Of a DNA stretch of 15,555 bases, positions 7,643 through 14,650 are shown piece after piece. The position numbers and the translations under genes are program-made. Every line of letters begins with the position of its first letter. Position 1 is the first letter of the stretch. The notes under the pieces were generated by a model, which searched no databases, had not been told where the DNA came from, and was given only the letters and a program-made list of their open reading frames with translations. Origin of the DNA: Bacillota bacterium (GTDB lineage: Bacteria > Bacillota > Dethiobacteria > DTU022). The stretch spans positions 1 through 15,555 of the forward strand of contig JAAZHP010000173.1 of assembly GCA_012510625.1 (NCBI GenBank). The letters run 5' to 3'.

Positions 7643-8977
7643 TTATAATTTTCTTAATCTCGGATTAAGGATGCGATCGAGGGTATAGCCCACAAGAGCA
7701 AAGCTGAACCCGATAACCATAAGCAGAACCGCGGGCTGGATCATCCAGTAGTAATTTCCCATGTAGAGGGCGTCGTTCGTCCGCGCGTCGAATATGATCT
7801 TGCCCCAGGTGGGAAGGACGGGATCGCCCAATCCAAGCACCGCCAGCGAAGCTTCCAGGAACACAAAGGTGGGAATGACGATAACCATATTGGGAAGAAG
7901 CACGGGCGTCAAGCGCGGCAGGAGATAGCGGAAAATAATGCGGAAGTTTCCGGCCCCGTATGCCCGGGCTGCTTCGATATAGGGAGCCTCCTTCGCCTGG
8001 AGGAACATCGCCCGGTATACCTTTAACGGTGAACTGAAAACATTCAGTAAAATAACCATGCCCAGCATGACCCAGATGCTCCGCGAGTAGAAATGCCCGA
8101 TCATAATCAATACTGCCAGGAGGGGCAGGATCATAAACACCTCGGTGACACGCTGAAAGATAGCGTCCAGCCTGCCGCCAAACCAGGTGCCGATGCCGCC
8201 GAGGATAAAGGTGCTGATCTGGGTGCCGACGGCGGCCAGTACACCGAACATGAGAGCGATGGGCGCGCCCCAGCTGAGGGCCACGGTAAGATCGCGCCGC
8301 AGATGATCGGTGCCGGCCAGGCCGTGCACCTGCCCGTAGACTACCAGCTTGGCCACGGATAGTTCGGCCTCCTCAGACAGGTCGCCCCGCATCACCAGCT
8401 CGTAGCGCCCCTTCAGTGGCTGGTCGGGTTTACGGTGAGGGTCTTCAACAAAAAGTCCCACGTGGGGAGCCAGGCCCCCAAGTTTCATGCGCAGGCCTCC
8501 CTCTTGAGAAATGCGGTAGGCCTGGGACTGTATAAAATTAATGTCCTCAGTCAAGGTGACCGTTTCTCCGTTCGGCTTCCGCATGTAAACGGAGTAGCTT
8601 TCTCCCCTGGCAGCGATGTTTGCTTCGACAAAAAGGCTGATCTCCTTGGGAAATCCGTCGTAGGCGTACTCGAAGGGAAACACGATCTCTACCCGGTTTT
8701 TCCCGTCGCCGGCGGGTTCAGCCGTCATTGTTCCTCCATCTTCAAGGCTGACGATGATGGTTCGCGGGAGCTTCTTCCTGGTGAAGTAATCGTACCATAC
8801 CGGCGCGGCGCGCCGGGGCAGTTCATCCCACACTCCCGGGCCGGCCCGCCACAGCTTGATCGCCTCGCTGTAAGGAAAGGCAAATACCGTGTAAATGGAG
8901 AAGCCCACGAAGATGACAAGGATAACCAGCCCTGCAACGGCCGACGGGTGCCGGCGCAGTTCTTTCAGCATGCTCAT
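7643..8977 (-). CDS. Peptide ABC transporter permease, OppC/DppC type, with a large extracytoplasmic insertion
   Basis: This is a 444-residue inner-membrane permease, whereas family members are usually 280-310. Residues 14-34 form the first membrane helix. Roughly 45-215 are hydrophilic and rich in strand-like patches, so they should form an extra domain outside the membrane. The canonical core then follows: HGLAGTDHLRRD (218-229, the usual GTD-GRD element), several helices, and the coupling loop EAPYIEAARAYGAG (330-343) that docks on the ATPases. A strong AAGGAGGAGG precedes ATG 8977, and the start overlaps the upstream permease stop by ATGA. The insertion is continuous in frame and needs no frameshift. 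It may contact the unusual binding protein of the same operon. Confidence 0.9.
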   Translation of the reverse strand: MSMLKELRRHPSAVAGLVILVIFVGFSIYTVFAFPYSEAIKLWRAGPGVWDELPRRAAPVWYDYFTRKKLPRTIIVSLEDGGTMTAEPAGDGKNRVEIVFPFEYAYDGFPKEISLFVEANIAARGESYSVYMRKPNGETVTLTEDINFIQSQAYRISQEGGLRMKLGGLAPHVGLFVEDPHRKPDQPLKGRYELVMRGDLSEEAELSVAKLVVYGQVHGLAGTDHLRRDLTVALSWGAPIALMFGVLAAVGTQISTFILGGIGTWFGGRLDAIFQRVTEVFMILPLLAVLIMIGHFYSRSIWVMLGMVILLNVFSSPLKVYRAMFLQAKEAPYIEAARAYGAGNFRIIFRYLLPRLTPVLLPNMVIVIPTFVFLEASLAVLGLGDPVLPTWGKIIFDARTNDALYMGNYYWMIQPAVLLMVIGFSFALVGYTLDRILNPRLRKL

Positions 8978-10056
8978 TGTCCTCCTCCTTCCAGGCCCAG
9001 CCGTACCCGCGGGTCAAGGGCGGCGTAGGCGAAATCAAGCAGGAACACTGTGATCGCCAGCATGTAGCCTAAGATTACAACATTGCCGATGATAACCGGC
9101 GTGTCATACAGCTGAACTGCCTGGTAAAACAGGCGGCCGATGCCCGGCCAACCAAAAACCGTTTCCAGGATGATCGCTCCCAACCATACATAGATCATTG
9201 AAATCATGAATTGTGTAATGATCGGGGGCAGAGTCGGCCGGAGAATATAGCGCCTTTCGATGGTCCGCGAAGACAGCCCCTTGGCCCGGGCCAGGTCTAT
9301 ATAGTCCTCGCTGGAGTAAATCAGAAAGAAGGTGCGCCAGCTGTAGATACTGGCGAAGAGACCGCTGATCAGCATGGCGCTCACGGGAAGAACCATGTGC
9401 TTTAGCAGGCTCACAAAGTAGCCCCAGGTGGTCGGAGGCGGCGGAGCATCCACCATTCCCCCCCAGGGCAGGATTCTCAACGCGGCGGCAAAAATAGTAA
9501 TTAAAAAAAGGCCGTACAACCAACCCGGAGCCGCCGAGGTAGGGGCAAGAGCGATTATAATCCGGTCCAGGATACTCCCGTAATGCCGGGAGAGGTATAA
9601 AGCAATAATTATAGAGAGTATAAACACGAGCAACTGGCTGGTGGCAAGCAAAATCAGAGTCGGGGGGAGGCGTTCCAGCAAGATCCACCGGACCTCGCGC
9701 GAGCCGGAGTCGCTGGTTATATGCTCCGAGCGCCCCAGGTTCAAAGTAATGGCATCCAGCAAATATTTGAAGCTGCGCACGATAAAAGGCTGATTCAATC
9801 CCTGGCGCTCGTACTCCAGCTGGACTCTCTCATCAATCAACGCCTTGAGCTCGCTGGTCGGCATTGCCTGGAAAGCGGGATTGCCGTAAATTTCTATAGA
9901 GATGTCATGCTCAATATTGAACTTGCGTACTTCATCCAGGTTACCGCCCCAGTTGGCGATAAATACGGTAATATAGACGGCAATAACCACGGTAACAACC
10001 AGTGATACCAATCGCAGCAGCGTAAATTTACCCAGCCTGGCAACAATGTCCCTCAT
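8974..10056 (-). CDS. Peptide ABC transporter permease, OppB/DppB type
   Basis: This is an inner-membrane permease of 360 residues, somewhat longer than the usual 305-340. A first helix (about 12-34) is followed by a charged extracytoplasmic segment with the family-like GLNQP (86-90) and NLGRS (106-110). The helical core carries the ATPase-coupling loop EDYIDLARAKGLS (250-262), FGWPGIGRL (301-309) and the C-terminal LDPRVRLG. An in-frame ATG at 10152 would add 32 residues rich in Cys, Arg and Gly, but these cross the intergenic stem-loop and have no ribosome site. GGGGGGA upstream of ATG 10056 marks the better start. The stop overlaps the next permease by four bases. Confidence 0.9.
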   Translation of the reverse strand: MRDIVARLGKFTLLRLVSLVVTVVIAVYITVFIANWGGNLDEVRKFNIEHDISIEIYGNPAFQAMPTSELKALIDERVQLEYERQGLNQPFIVRSFKYLLDAITLNLGRSEHITSDSGSREVRWILLERLPPTLILLATSQLLVFILSIIIALYLSRHYGSILDRIIIALAPTSAAPGWLYGLFLITIFAAALRILPWGGMVDAPPPPTTWGYFVSLLKHMVLPVSAMLISGLFASIYSWRTFFLIYSSEDYIDLARAKGLSSRTIERRYILRPTLPPIITQFMISMIYVWLGAIILETVFGWPGIGRLFYQAVQLYDTPVIIGNVVILGYMLAITVFLLDFAYAALDPRVRLGLEGGGQ

Positions 10057-10107
10057 AAACGATCCCCCCGTTTCGAAATCTCTACCTGTTGATAGCCGGC
10101 AATTGTA

Positions 10108-10142
10108 GGAGGGGCCGCAGGTCGAATCCAGGCGGCCCCTCC
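10108..10142 (-). promoter_or_regulatory. Intergenic stem-loop between the binding protein and permease genes
   Basis: GGAGGGGCCGC (10108-10118) pairs perfectly with GCGGCCCCTCC (10132-10142) around a 13-base loop. No U-tract follows on either strand, so it is not a classical terminator. Stem-loops in this position in ABC operons commonly stabilise the upstream binding-protein message or partly attenuate transcription. This would raise binding protein above the membrane subunits. Confidence 0.7.
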
Positions 10143-10195
10143 ACTTTCGCACCTACACGGTCAGCACTTGGTTAAAACCCTACTTGCTTGCAACA

Positions 10196-12406
10196 CTACT
10201 CCGCTATGGCCAGGTCTTCCAGGAAGAAGAAAAACCTGTCCGCAGGGTCGGGGTAGTCGGCGAAGCGAGTCAGGACAACTTGCTTCTCGACGGGATGGAC
10301 CGACTTGATGATGTACGGTCCAGTGCCTACCCAGAAGTGGCCCCACTCTTCGTAGAAGGCCTTCAGGTTGCTCCAGCGCTCGGTCGCCTCTTCGGCGCTG
10401 ATGTATTCTCCAAGCACCGGCTCGTAGGGAATGAAGTTGTCGGCAATGGCCTTCTCCAGGCACTCTTCAAGAATGGGCAGGCTCGGCCCCTTGGTGTAAT
10501 CCATCTGCTCCACTCCGAGATCGTCGGACTTGTCCTGGGAGAAAGCCAGGGACTTTTCAGCCTCGGCCATCCAGCCCAGGGCAATCATATGCCAGTAGCC
10601 CGACCAGGCATAGGTGCCGTACTGCGGATACCAGGTATCGGTGGGATCCGAGGCGTTCAACTCTGCATCCATATACCACATATCGGAGTAAGTCTCGATG
10701 ACCAGCGGATCTTCGGAAACGATCTTCACGCCCTTGAAAGTATCCAGCCAGGCCTCGAGTCCCGCCTGTTCCGCTTTATCAAAGACGGGGCTGGCTTCTT
10801 TGCCGCGATCAAAGGTCATAATCATGGCCAGGATGAAGTCCCCGAGGGAGAGCTTGCTTCCATCGTGAAGCGGGGTCTCATACAGGTTATCCGGGTAGTG
10901 GACAACCGTCTTCCGCAGGGCTGTCGTTCCCTCTTCCCCGAAGCGCTCCTCCACGGTGACAAACCGCTGTTCCTCCGGATCCCAGTCGGCCCAGGCATCG
11001 AGCGGCACCTCGATATCGCTGGCGAATTCCAGCGTTACCCAGTCATGAGTTTTCACAACGGGCAGCCCTTCCTCAACCACGACTTCGGCCTTCTCAATCC
11101 GCAGCGGCCAGTAAAGGCCGTCGCGCGGGTCAGGGATGGTGCCGGCGCCGCCCACAGCGCGGCGGGTGAAGTACATGTCGTAGCTCCACGATGACCCTTC
11201 CACCGGGTTCCACGGTTCTACCAGCATGTTGGGCAGCTCGACTCTCAGCAGCTCGGTGGGTACCGGCTTGCCGTCTTTATGGCGGTGAGCGGTAAATACC
11301 CAGCTGGGATCGCCAATGCCGCCGGCAACGTCGCACGCCACTTTCACATCATGCCTGTACGGGTTGGCACCGGCGACGTCAACCAGCCAGATGCGCGGGG
11401 AGAACTTCATGCCTTCCCACAGCGCCGTCTTGAACAGCTCTTCGCGCTCTTCCATGTTAGTGAATTCCTTGAACCTGAGCTTCCTTGAAGCTTCGTCAAA
11501 CTCGGGGAAATCCTTTAGATCTTCTTCAAGGACGGTCCACAAGGGAGAAGCCATCACCCTGTGAGTGTACATCTGGTCGAAGATGCTCCCCTGGTCCCGC
11601 GGGATGGCGGAAGAAATCCATCCACCGGTGTAGATGTGCATCAGACCTTCCTTCGGATGCGCCCCGTACCAGATCGGGGAGGCGTCGGTGCCGGTCCTTT
11701 CCATCCGCTCCACCTCGAAGCCGAGGACATCCTCGACAAGGTCCGCCACATAGTTGCCGGCCGCAGGGTTGGGCGGGCTGTCAGACCGGATCAGCATCTT
11801 GATTTCAATTTTTTCGCCATTATAATGCCACTTCCCGTCCACCAGCTCGCAGTTGGCCTCTTCCATCTTCTGTGTGACGATTTCCTTGGCTTTTTCCGGG
11901 TTATGTGCATAGTGTTCCTCGATCTCTTTTACGATGTGCGGGTAGCGGATGGCTGCATCGGGGAATGTGGTGCCGAGCACGGTGTACTTCGCCGCTCCCA
12001 ATCCGCCGAGATATTCTTCGACGATGTAGTTGCGGTCGATGAGCCAGTTGAAAGCCTCACGAATTTCGGGGATATGGAAGGGGTTAAATCTACCGTCTTC
12101 GAAGGTCGGTCCCCAGGTGTTGAAACTGAGCTCACGGTACGAACCGTAGTTGTACTCGTATAAGATTTCATCGGAGGCAAGAATTTCATCGAAGAGATCG
12201 GGGTCAGTGACAGAATTAGCATAGATGTCACTCTCACCCGATTTCAGCTTGCTCACCGCCGCGGCGGGACTTTCCTCCAATGAGTACACTACCTCGTCCA
12301 CCAGGGCACCCGTGCCAAGCGCTTCTTCCTTCTCGCCGCATCCTGCAATCACCAGCACCAAAACCATCATCAGCGCCAGCAACAACAGAAAGCTTCTCTT
12401 AAACAT
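10196..12406 (-). CDS. Peptide ABC transporter substrate-binding lipoprotein (SBP family 5) with permuted motif order
   Basis: This 736-residue lipoprotein begins with a basic-hydrophobic signal and the lipobox VIAGC, so Cys23 would be lipidated and membrane-anchored. It is longer than DppA/OppA (about 530-550). The hallmarks are present but rotated. SGESDIY (56-62), IREAFNWLIDRNYIV (115-129) and NPEKAKEIV (169-177) come first. These are followed by the tail-like region with W340, then WNPV (399-402), DGSKLSLGDFILA (515-527) and GTGPYII (694-700) near the C-terminus. In DppA the NP, DG and GTGPY elements precede the others. AGGGGGA precedes ATG 12406. The gene leads the operon. Peptides are the likely ligand by family, but the altered fold and the size leave the substrate open. 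Confidence 0.88.
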   Translation of the reverse strand: MFKRSFLLLLALMMVLVLVIAGCGEKEEALGTGALVDEVVYSLEESPAAAVSKLKSGESDIYANSVTDPDLFDEILASDEILYEYNYGSYRELSFNTWGPTFEDGRFNPFHIPEIREAFNWLIDRNYIVEEYLGGLGAAKYTVLGTTFPDAAIRYPHIVKEIEEHYAHNPEKAKEIVTQKMEEANCELVDGKWHYNGEKIEIKMLIRSDSPPNPAAGNYVADLVEDVLGFEVERMERTGTDASPIWYGAHPKEGLMHIYTGGWISSAIPRDQGSIFDQMYTHRVMASPLWTVLEEDLKDFPEFDEASRKLRFKEFTNMEEREELFKTALWEGMKFSPRIWLVDVAGANPYRHDVKVACDVAGGIGDPSWVFTAHRHKDGKPVPTELLRVELPNMLVEPWNPVEGSSWSYDMYFTRRAVGGAGTIPDPRDGLYWPLRIEKAEVVVEEGLPVVKTHDWVTLEFASDIEVPLDAWADWDPEEQRFVTVEERFGEEGTTALRKTVVHYPDNLYETPLHDGSKLSLGDFILAMIMTFDRGKEASPVFDKAEQAGLEAWLDTFKGVKIVSEDPLVIETYSDMWYMDAELNASDPTDTWYPQYGTYAWSGYWHMIALGWMAEAEKSLAFSQDKSDDLGVEQMDYTKGPSLPILEECLEKAIADNFIPYEPVLGEYISAEEATERWSNLKAFYEEWGHFWVGTGPYIIKSVHPVEKQVVLTRFADYPDPADRFFFFLEDLAIAE

Positions 12407-12464
12407 AAATAATCCCCCTTTTTTCTATTTCTCCAGTTCGGCTCATAACAGCTTTATAATCCAT
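12399..12464 (-). CDS. Possible 21-residue leader peptide overlapping the SBP start
   Basis: AAGGAGGTGAT (12477-12467), an 11-base perfect complement to the usual 16S 3' end, precedes ATG 12464. The spacing from AAGGAGG to the ATG is 6 bases. The frame begins MDYKAVMSRTGE, runs 21 codons, and stops at TAA 12401-12399. This overlaps the SBP ATG in another frame by 8 bases. Such a layout would couple SBP translation to that of the leader. Residue content (several Lys/Arg/Glu, two Ile in a row) does not suggest a simple attenuation run. Alternatively the site is only a ribosome standby site, since the SBP has its own adequate GGGGGA. Confidence 0.45.
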   Translation of the reverse strand: MDYKAVMSRTGEIEKRGIIYV

Positions 12465-12493
12465 CCATCACCTCCTTGGACATACTACGCTTA

Positions 12494-12511
12494 TTGAATA
12501 TTGATATTCAA
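12494..12511. promoter_or_regulatory. 18-bp inverted repeat, candidate operator of the transporter operon
   Basis: TTGAATAT (12494-12501) and ATATTCAA (12504-12511) are perfect inverted arms separated by TG. Read leftward, the palindrome begins 3 bases after the proposed -10 element, so a bound dimeric repressor would cover the transcription start. No regulator gene lies next to it in the window. Confidence 0.55.
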
Positions 12512-12514
12512 CTT

Positions 12515-12543
12515 TATATACACAGATTCCTGCAACTTGCTAA
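12515..12543 (-). promoter_or_regulatory. Candidate promoter of the transporter/tldDE operon
   Basis: On the minus strand TTAGCA (12543-12538) and TATATA (12520-12515) are separated by exactly 17 bases. Each matches four of six consensus positions. The start would fall near 12508, giving a leader of about 100 bases before the SBP ATG. A second possibility is TTGAAT-18-TAGTAT slightly downstream, in which case the inverted repeat would cover its -35. Confidence 0.45.
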
Positions 12544-12565
12544 ATTTTCTTGCTGTTTTTGCAAT

Positions 12566-12579
12566 AATTATTAATAATT
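12566..12579. promoter_or_regulatory. 14-bp AT-only palindrome upstream of the operon promoter
   Basis: AATTATTAATAATT is a perfect palindrome about 60 bases upstream of the predicted start, in an AT-rich stretch (about 12480-12620) that contrasts with its surroundings. It could be an upstream activator site or UP-element-like DNA, but AT-only palindromes also arise by chance in such sequence. Confidence 0.3.
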
Positions 12580-12675
12580 GAGTTGAAATAATGTGCGCTA
12601 TAGAGAATAAAGAGGATTATTTGCAACCATCCTGAAATACCTTCATATCCGGAAGGTCGCCGCGGTAATGATGAT

Positions 12676-12705
12676 AAGAAAAAGACCGCCGGTACGTGCG
12701 GTCTT
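12676..12705 (-). terminator. Rho-independent terminator of the tRNA operon
   Basis: On the minus strand AAGACCGC (12705-12698) pairs with GCGGTCTT (12689-12682) around an 8-base loop and runs into TTTTTCTT. This is a textbook intrinsic terminator, 19 bases after tRNA-Leu, and it insulates the tRNA transcript from the downstream transporter operon. Confidence 0.9.
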
Positions 12706-12723
12706 AAGCCAATACTTTAAACA

Positions 12724-12815
12724 TGGTGCCGGAGACCGGGATCGAACCGGTACGGGTAGATGGTTTACCCGAGGGATTTTAAGTCCCTTGCGTCTGCCTG
12801 TTCCGCCACTCCGGC
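12724..12815 (-). tRNA. trnL-UAA: tRNA-Leu (anticodon UAA)
   Basis: The 92-base gene has a seven-pair acceptor stem (GCCGGAG/CTCCGGC), a long class II variable arm, the T-loop GGTTCGATCC and an encoded CCA. The anticodon loop CTTAAAA gives UAA. It is the last gene of the tRNA operon and is followed by the terminator. Confidence 0.97.
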
Positions 12816-12822
12816 ATAAAAA

Positions 12823-12896
12823 TGGAGGCGACACCCGGATTCGAACCGGGGATAAAGGATTTGCAGTCCTCTGCCTTACCACTTGGCTATGTCGCC
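12823..12896 (-). tRNA. trnC-GCA: tRNA-Cys (anticodon GCA)
   Basis: The 74-base gene has acceptor stem GGCGACA/TGTCGCC, discriminator U as expected for tRNA-Cys, anticodon loop CTGCAAA, T-loop GGTTCGAATCC and an encoded CCA. It lies 7 bases from tRNA-Leu. Confidence 0.97.
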
Positions 12897-12902
12897 TCAA
12901 GA

Positions 12903-12977
12903 TGGAGCGGAAGACGGGATTCGAACCCGCGACCCTCGCCTTGGCAAGGCGATGCTCTACCACTGAGCCACTTCCGC
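12903..12977 (-). tRNA. trnG-GCC: tRNA-Gly (anticodon GCC)
   Basis: The 75-base gene has acceptor stem GCGGAAG/CTTCCGC, anticodon loop TTGCCAA in a GC-rich stem, T-loop GGTTCGAATCC and an encoded CCA. It lies 6 bases from tRNA-Cys. Confidence 0.97.
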
Positions 12978-12982
12978 ATATG

Positions 12983-13058
<76 letters not shown>

Positions 13059-13062
13059 AAAA

Positions 13063-13138
13063 TGGCGGAGCTGACGGGAATTGAACCCGCGATCTCCGGC
13101 GTGACAGGCCGGCATGTTAACCGCTACACCACAGCTCC
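13063..13138 (-). tRNA. trnD-GUC: tRNA-Asp (anticodon GUC)
   Basis: The 76-base gene has acceptor stem GGAGCTG/CAGCTCC, discriminator G, anticodon loop CTGTCAC, T-loop GGTTCAATTCC and an encoded CCA. It is the first gene of the operon, 12 bases after its promoter's -10. Confidence 0.97.
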
Positions 13139-13150
13139 ACTTGCAGGATC

Positions 13151-13179
13151 AGTATACACAAATGCTCCCAAAAAGTCAA
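13151..13179 (-). promoter_or_regulatory. Sigma-A promoter of the tRNA operon
   Basis: On the minus strand TTGACT (13179-13174) and TATACT (13156-13151) are separated by 17 bases. Each matches five of six consensus positions. The start would be near 13144, just ahead of tRNA-Asp, which is typical of a strong stable-RNA promoter. Confidence 0.9.
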
Positions 13180-13312
13180 CCGCACGGCGCAACTCTTAAA
13201 CATTTTTAATACTGAAGGCTGTATTCTTCCAGGTTATTGTTATAAAAGACCACATGGCTGACCGCTTTTATTTATCACGGTGCGGGTAAACGTGGCAACT
13301 CTGAACAAGCCA

Positions 13313-14008
13313 TCATTCGAGCTTCAGCATCTTCTGCGATTTCTCCTCTTCGGCTCCCTGCTTCAACCGGGAAAGGCGCTCCTCTTCGGCTGTACTGTAG
13401 TAGATCAGGCTCTGCAGCTCAATGGTCAGATCAGAATTATGAATGTGGACCCCCTCCGGCGCGTGAAGCTTTGCCGGGGCAAAATTCAGGATCGCCGTCA
13501 CCCCGTTTTCCACCACCTTGTCGACAACTTCCTGGGCGGAATCCGCAGGCACCGTGATCAGCGCCACCTTAATGTTGTGCTTTCTAATAATTTCAGGAGC
13601 CTGATCAAAAGGCAGCACCTCAATACCACATATTTTTTGACCGATAACCTGCAGATCCCGGTCAAAGGCGGCCACAATTTCAACATATGGATTCTTCAGC
13701 GCATTGTAGCGGGTCAGGGCGGTGCCCAGGTGCCCGGCACCAATGACAATGATTTTGGTTTTCTGGTCCAGGCCGATTATCTTCAACAACTTTTCCCGCA
13801 AAAATACGGTGTTGTAGCCTGTGCCCCTGGTTCCAAAGGCGCCGAAATAAGTAAGGTCTTTGCGGATCTGCTCTGCAGAAAAGCCCGATTCCAGGCTCAG
13901 TTCCCGGGAGGAGACGATCTCCACATCCCGGCGGATCAGGTTATCGAGAATGCGCAGGTAAACCGGCAAGCGTTTGATGACCGTTTTCGAGATATTGCGA
14001 GAACTCAT
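13313..14008 (-). CDS. rex: Redox-sensing transcriptional repressor Rex
   Basis: Rex senses the NADH/NAD+ ratio and represses fermentative and respiratory genes when NADH is low. This 231-residue copy has the N-terminal winged helix with RKDLTYFGAFGTRGTGY (49-65, the DNA-recognition region), the Rossmann nucleotide motif GAGHLG (90-95), and FDRD (115-118) at the end of the second strand, where the acidic residue contacts the NADH ribose. The glycine-rich loop has His where many Rex proteins have Asn. The charged C-terminal tail (about 20 residues, EEERLSRLKQGAEEEK) is longer than in the common 210-residue forms. GGAG sits 8 bases before ATG 14008. It follows the methyltransferase by 18 bases. 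No terminator is evident in the 130 bases downstream. Confidence 0.95.
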   Translation of the reverse strand: MSSRNISKTVIKRLPVYLRILDNLIRRDVEIVSSRELSLESGFSAEQIRKDLTYFGAFGTRGTGYNTVFLREKLLKIIGLDQKTKIIVIGAGHLGTALTRYNALKNPYVEIVAAFDRDLQVIGQKICGIEVLPFDQAPEIIRKHNIKVALITVPADSAQEVVDKVVENGVTAILNFAPAKLHAPEGVHIHNSDLTIELQSLIYYSTAEEERLSRLKQGAEEEKSQKMLKLE

Positions 14009-14026
14009 TTCACTCTCTCCAGTTTT

Positions 14027-14611
14027 TCATTGTCCAGTTAAAAATTGAGGGTATTGGCCAAACTTTTTCACTATAAGCAGTTCCGGAGGAGCCTTCCCCC
14101 GGTTAAGCAGCCTGCTATGAACTACGCCAAAAGCGGAACCGTCAAAGCCGCTGCAGTATTCCAGAAGAGCGCTTTTCTCTTTTTCCCCTTCCGCATGGCC
14201 GGGATAGAGCACCAGGGTTGCCAGGCCGCCCGGCTTCAACAGCTGTATTGCCGCTGCAAGGCCCCGCAGGGTGCTCTCCGGGCGGGTTACGATGGAGCGG
14301 TCGCCCCCGGGACGGTAGCCCAAGTTAAACATCACTGCGGTCACCGGCCCCTCGACATAAGCGGCCATTGTTTCATGCCCGGCATGGATCAAGTCAACTC
14401 TTTCCGACATGTTATGATGATCCAAAAGCGCCGCCGTTTCATCAAGCGCCTCCTGTTGTATGTCAAAAGCGTAAACCCGGCCGCTGGAACCGACAAGGCG
14501 AGCCAGAAAGAGAGTGTCCCGGCCGTTCCCGGCTGTAGCGTCGACAGCCTGATCGCCCTCCCGCAAAATTTCTGCAACCTGCTTTTGGGCAATTTCCGTT
14601 ATCCTGATCAT
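14027..14611 (-). CDS. mnmM: Class I SAM-dependent methyltransferase, YtqB/MnmM family (probable tRNA wobble-uridine methyltransferase)
   Basis: This 194-residue Rossmann methyltransferase matches the rRNA_methylase (PF06962) type. SAM motif I is DATAGNGRDT (24-33), the acidic end of the second strand is FD (49-50), and the family block FNLGYRPGGD (95-104) and YPGH (136-139) are present. B. subtilis YtqB, now MnmM, methylates 5-aminomethyl-2-thiouridine at position 34 of tRNAs. The same role is likely here but not proven. An in-frame TAA lies nine bases upstream of ATG 14611, so the start is fixed, yet no Shine-Dalgarno is visible. Translation may depend on read-in from the DUF503 gene 39 bases upstream. 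Confidence 0.85.
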   Translation of the reverse strand: MIRITEIAQKQVAEILREGDQAVDATAGNGRDTLFLARLVGSSGRVYAFDIQQEALDETAALLDHHNMSERVDLIHAGHETMAAYVEGPVTAVMFNLGYRPGGDRSIVTRPESTLRGLAAAIQLLKPGGLATLVLYPGHAEGEKEKSALLEYCSGFDGSAFGVVHSRLLNRGKAPPELLIVKKFGQYPQFLTGQ

Positions 14612-14650
14612 AGGCCAAAGTTAAGACAACGGTACTCCATGTTAATTACG

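Noticed and set aside
10184..11194. 336-codon plus-strand frame opposite the SBP gene
   Set aside because: It lies wholly antisense to the SBP reading frame, has low-complexity Gly/Val/His composition typical of shadow frames, and lacks a ribosome site.
12421..12660. Search for a Rex box in the transporter operon leader
   Set aside because: The inverted repeats present (TTGAATAT..ATATTCAA and AATTATTAATAATT) do not resemble the TTGTGA/TTGTTAA-type Rex half-sites.
13183..13312. Possible terminator after rex
   Set aside because: Only short, bulged stems (for example CTGGAAG/CTTCAG) without a U-run were found, so no terminator is called.
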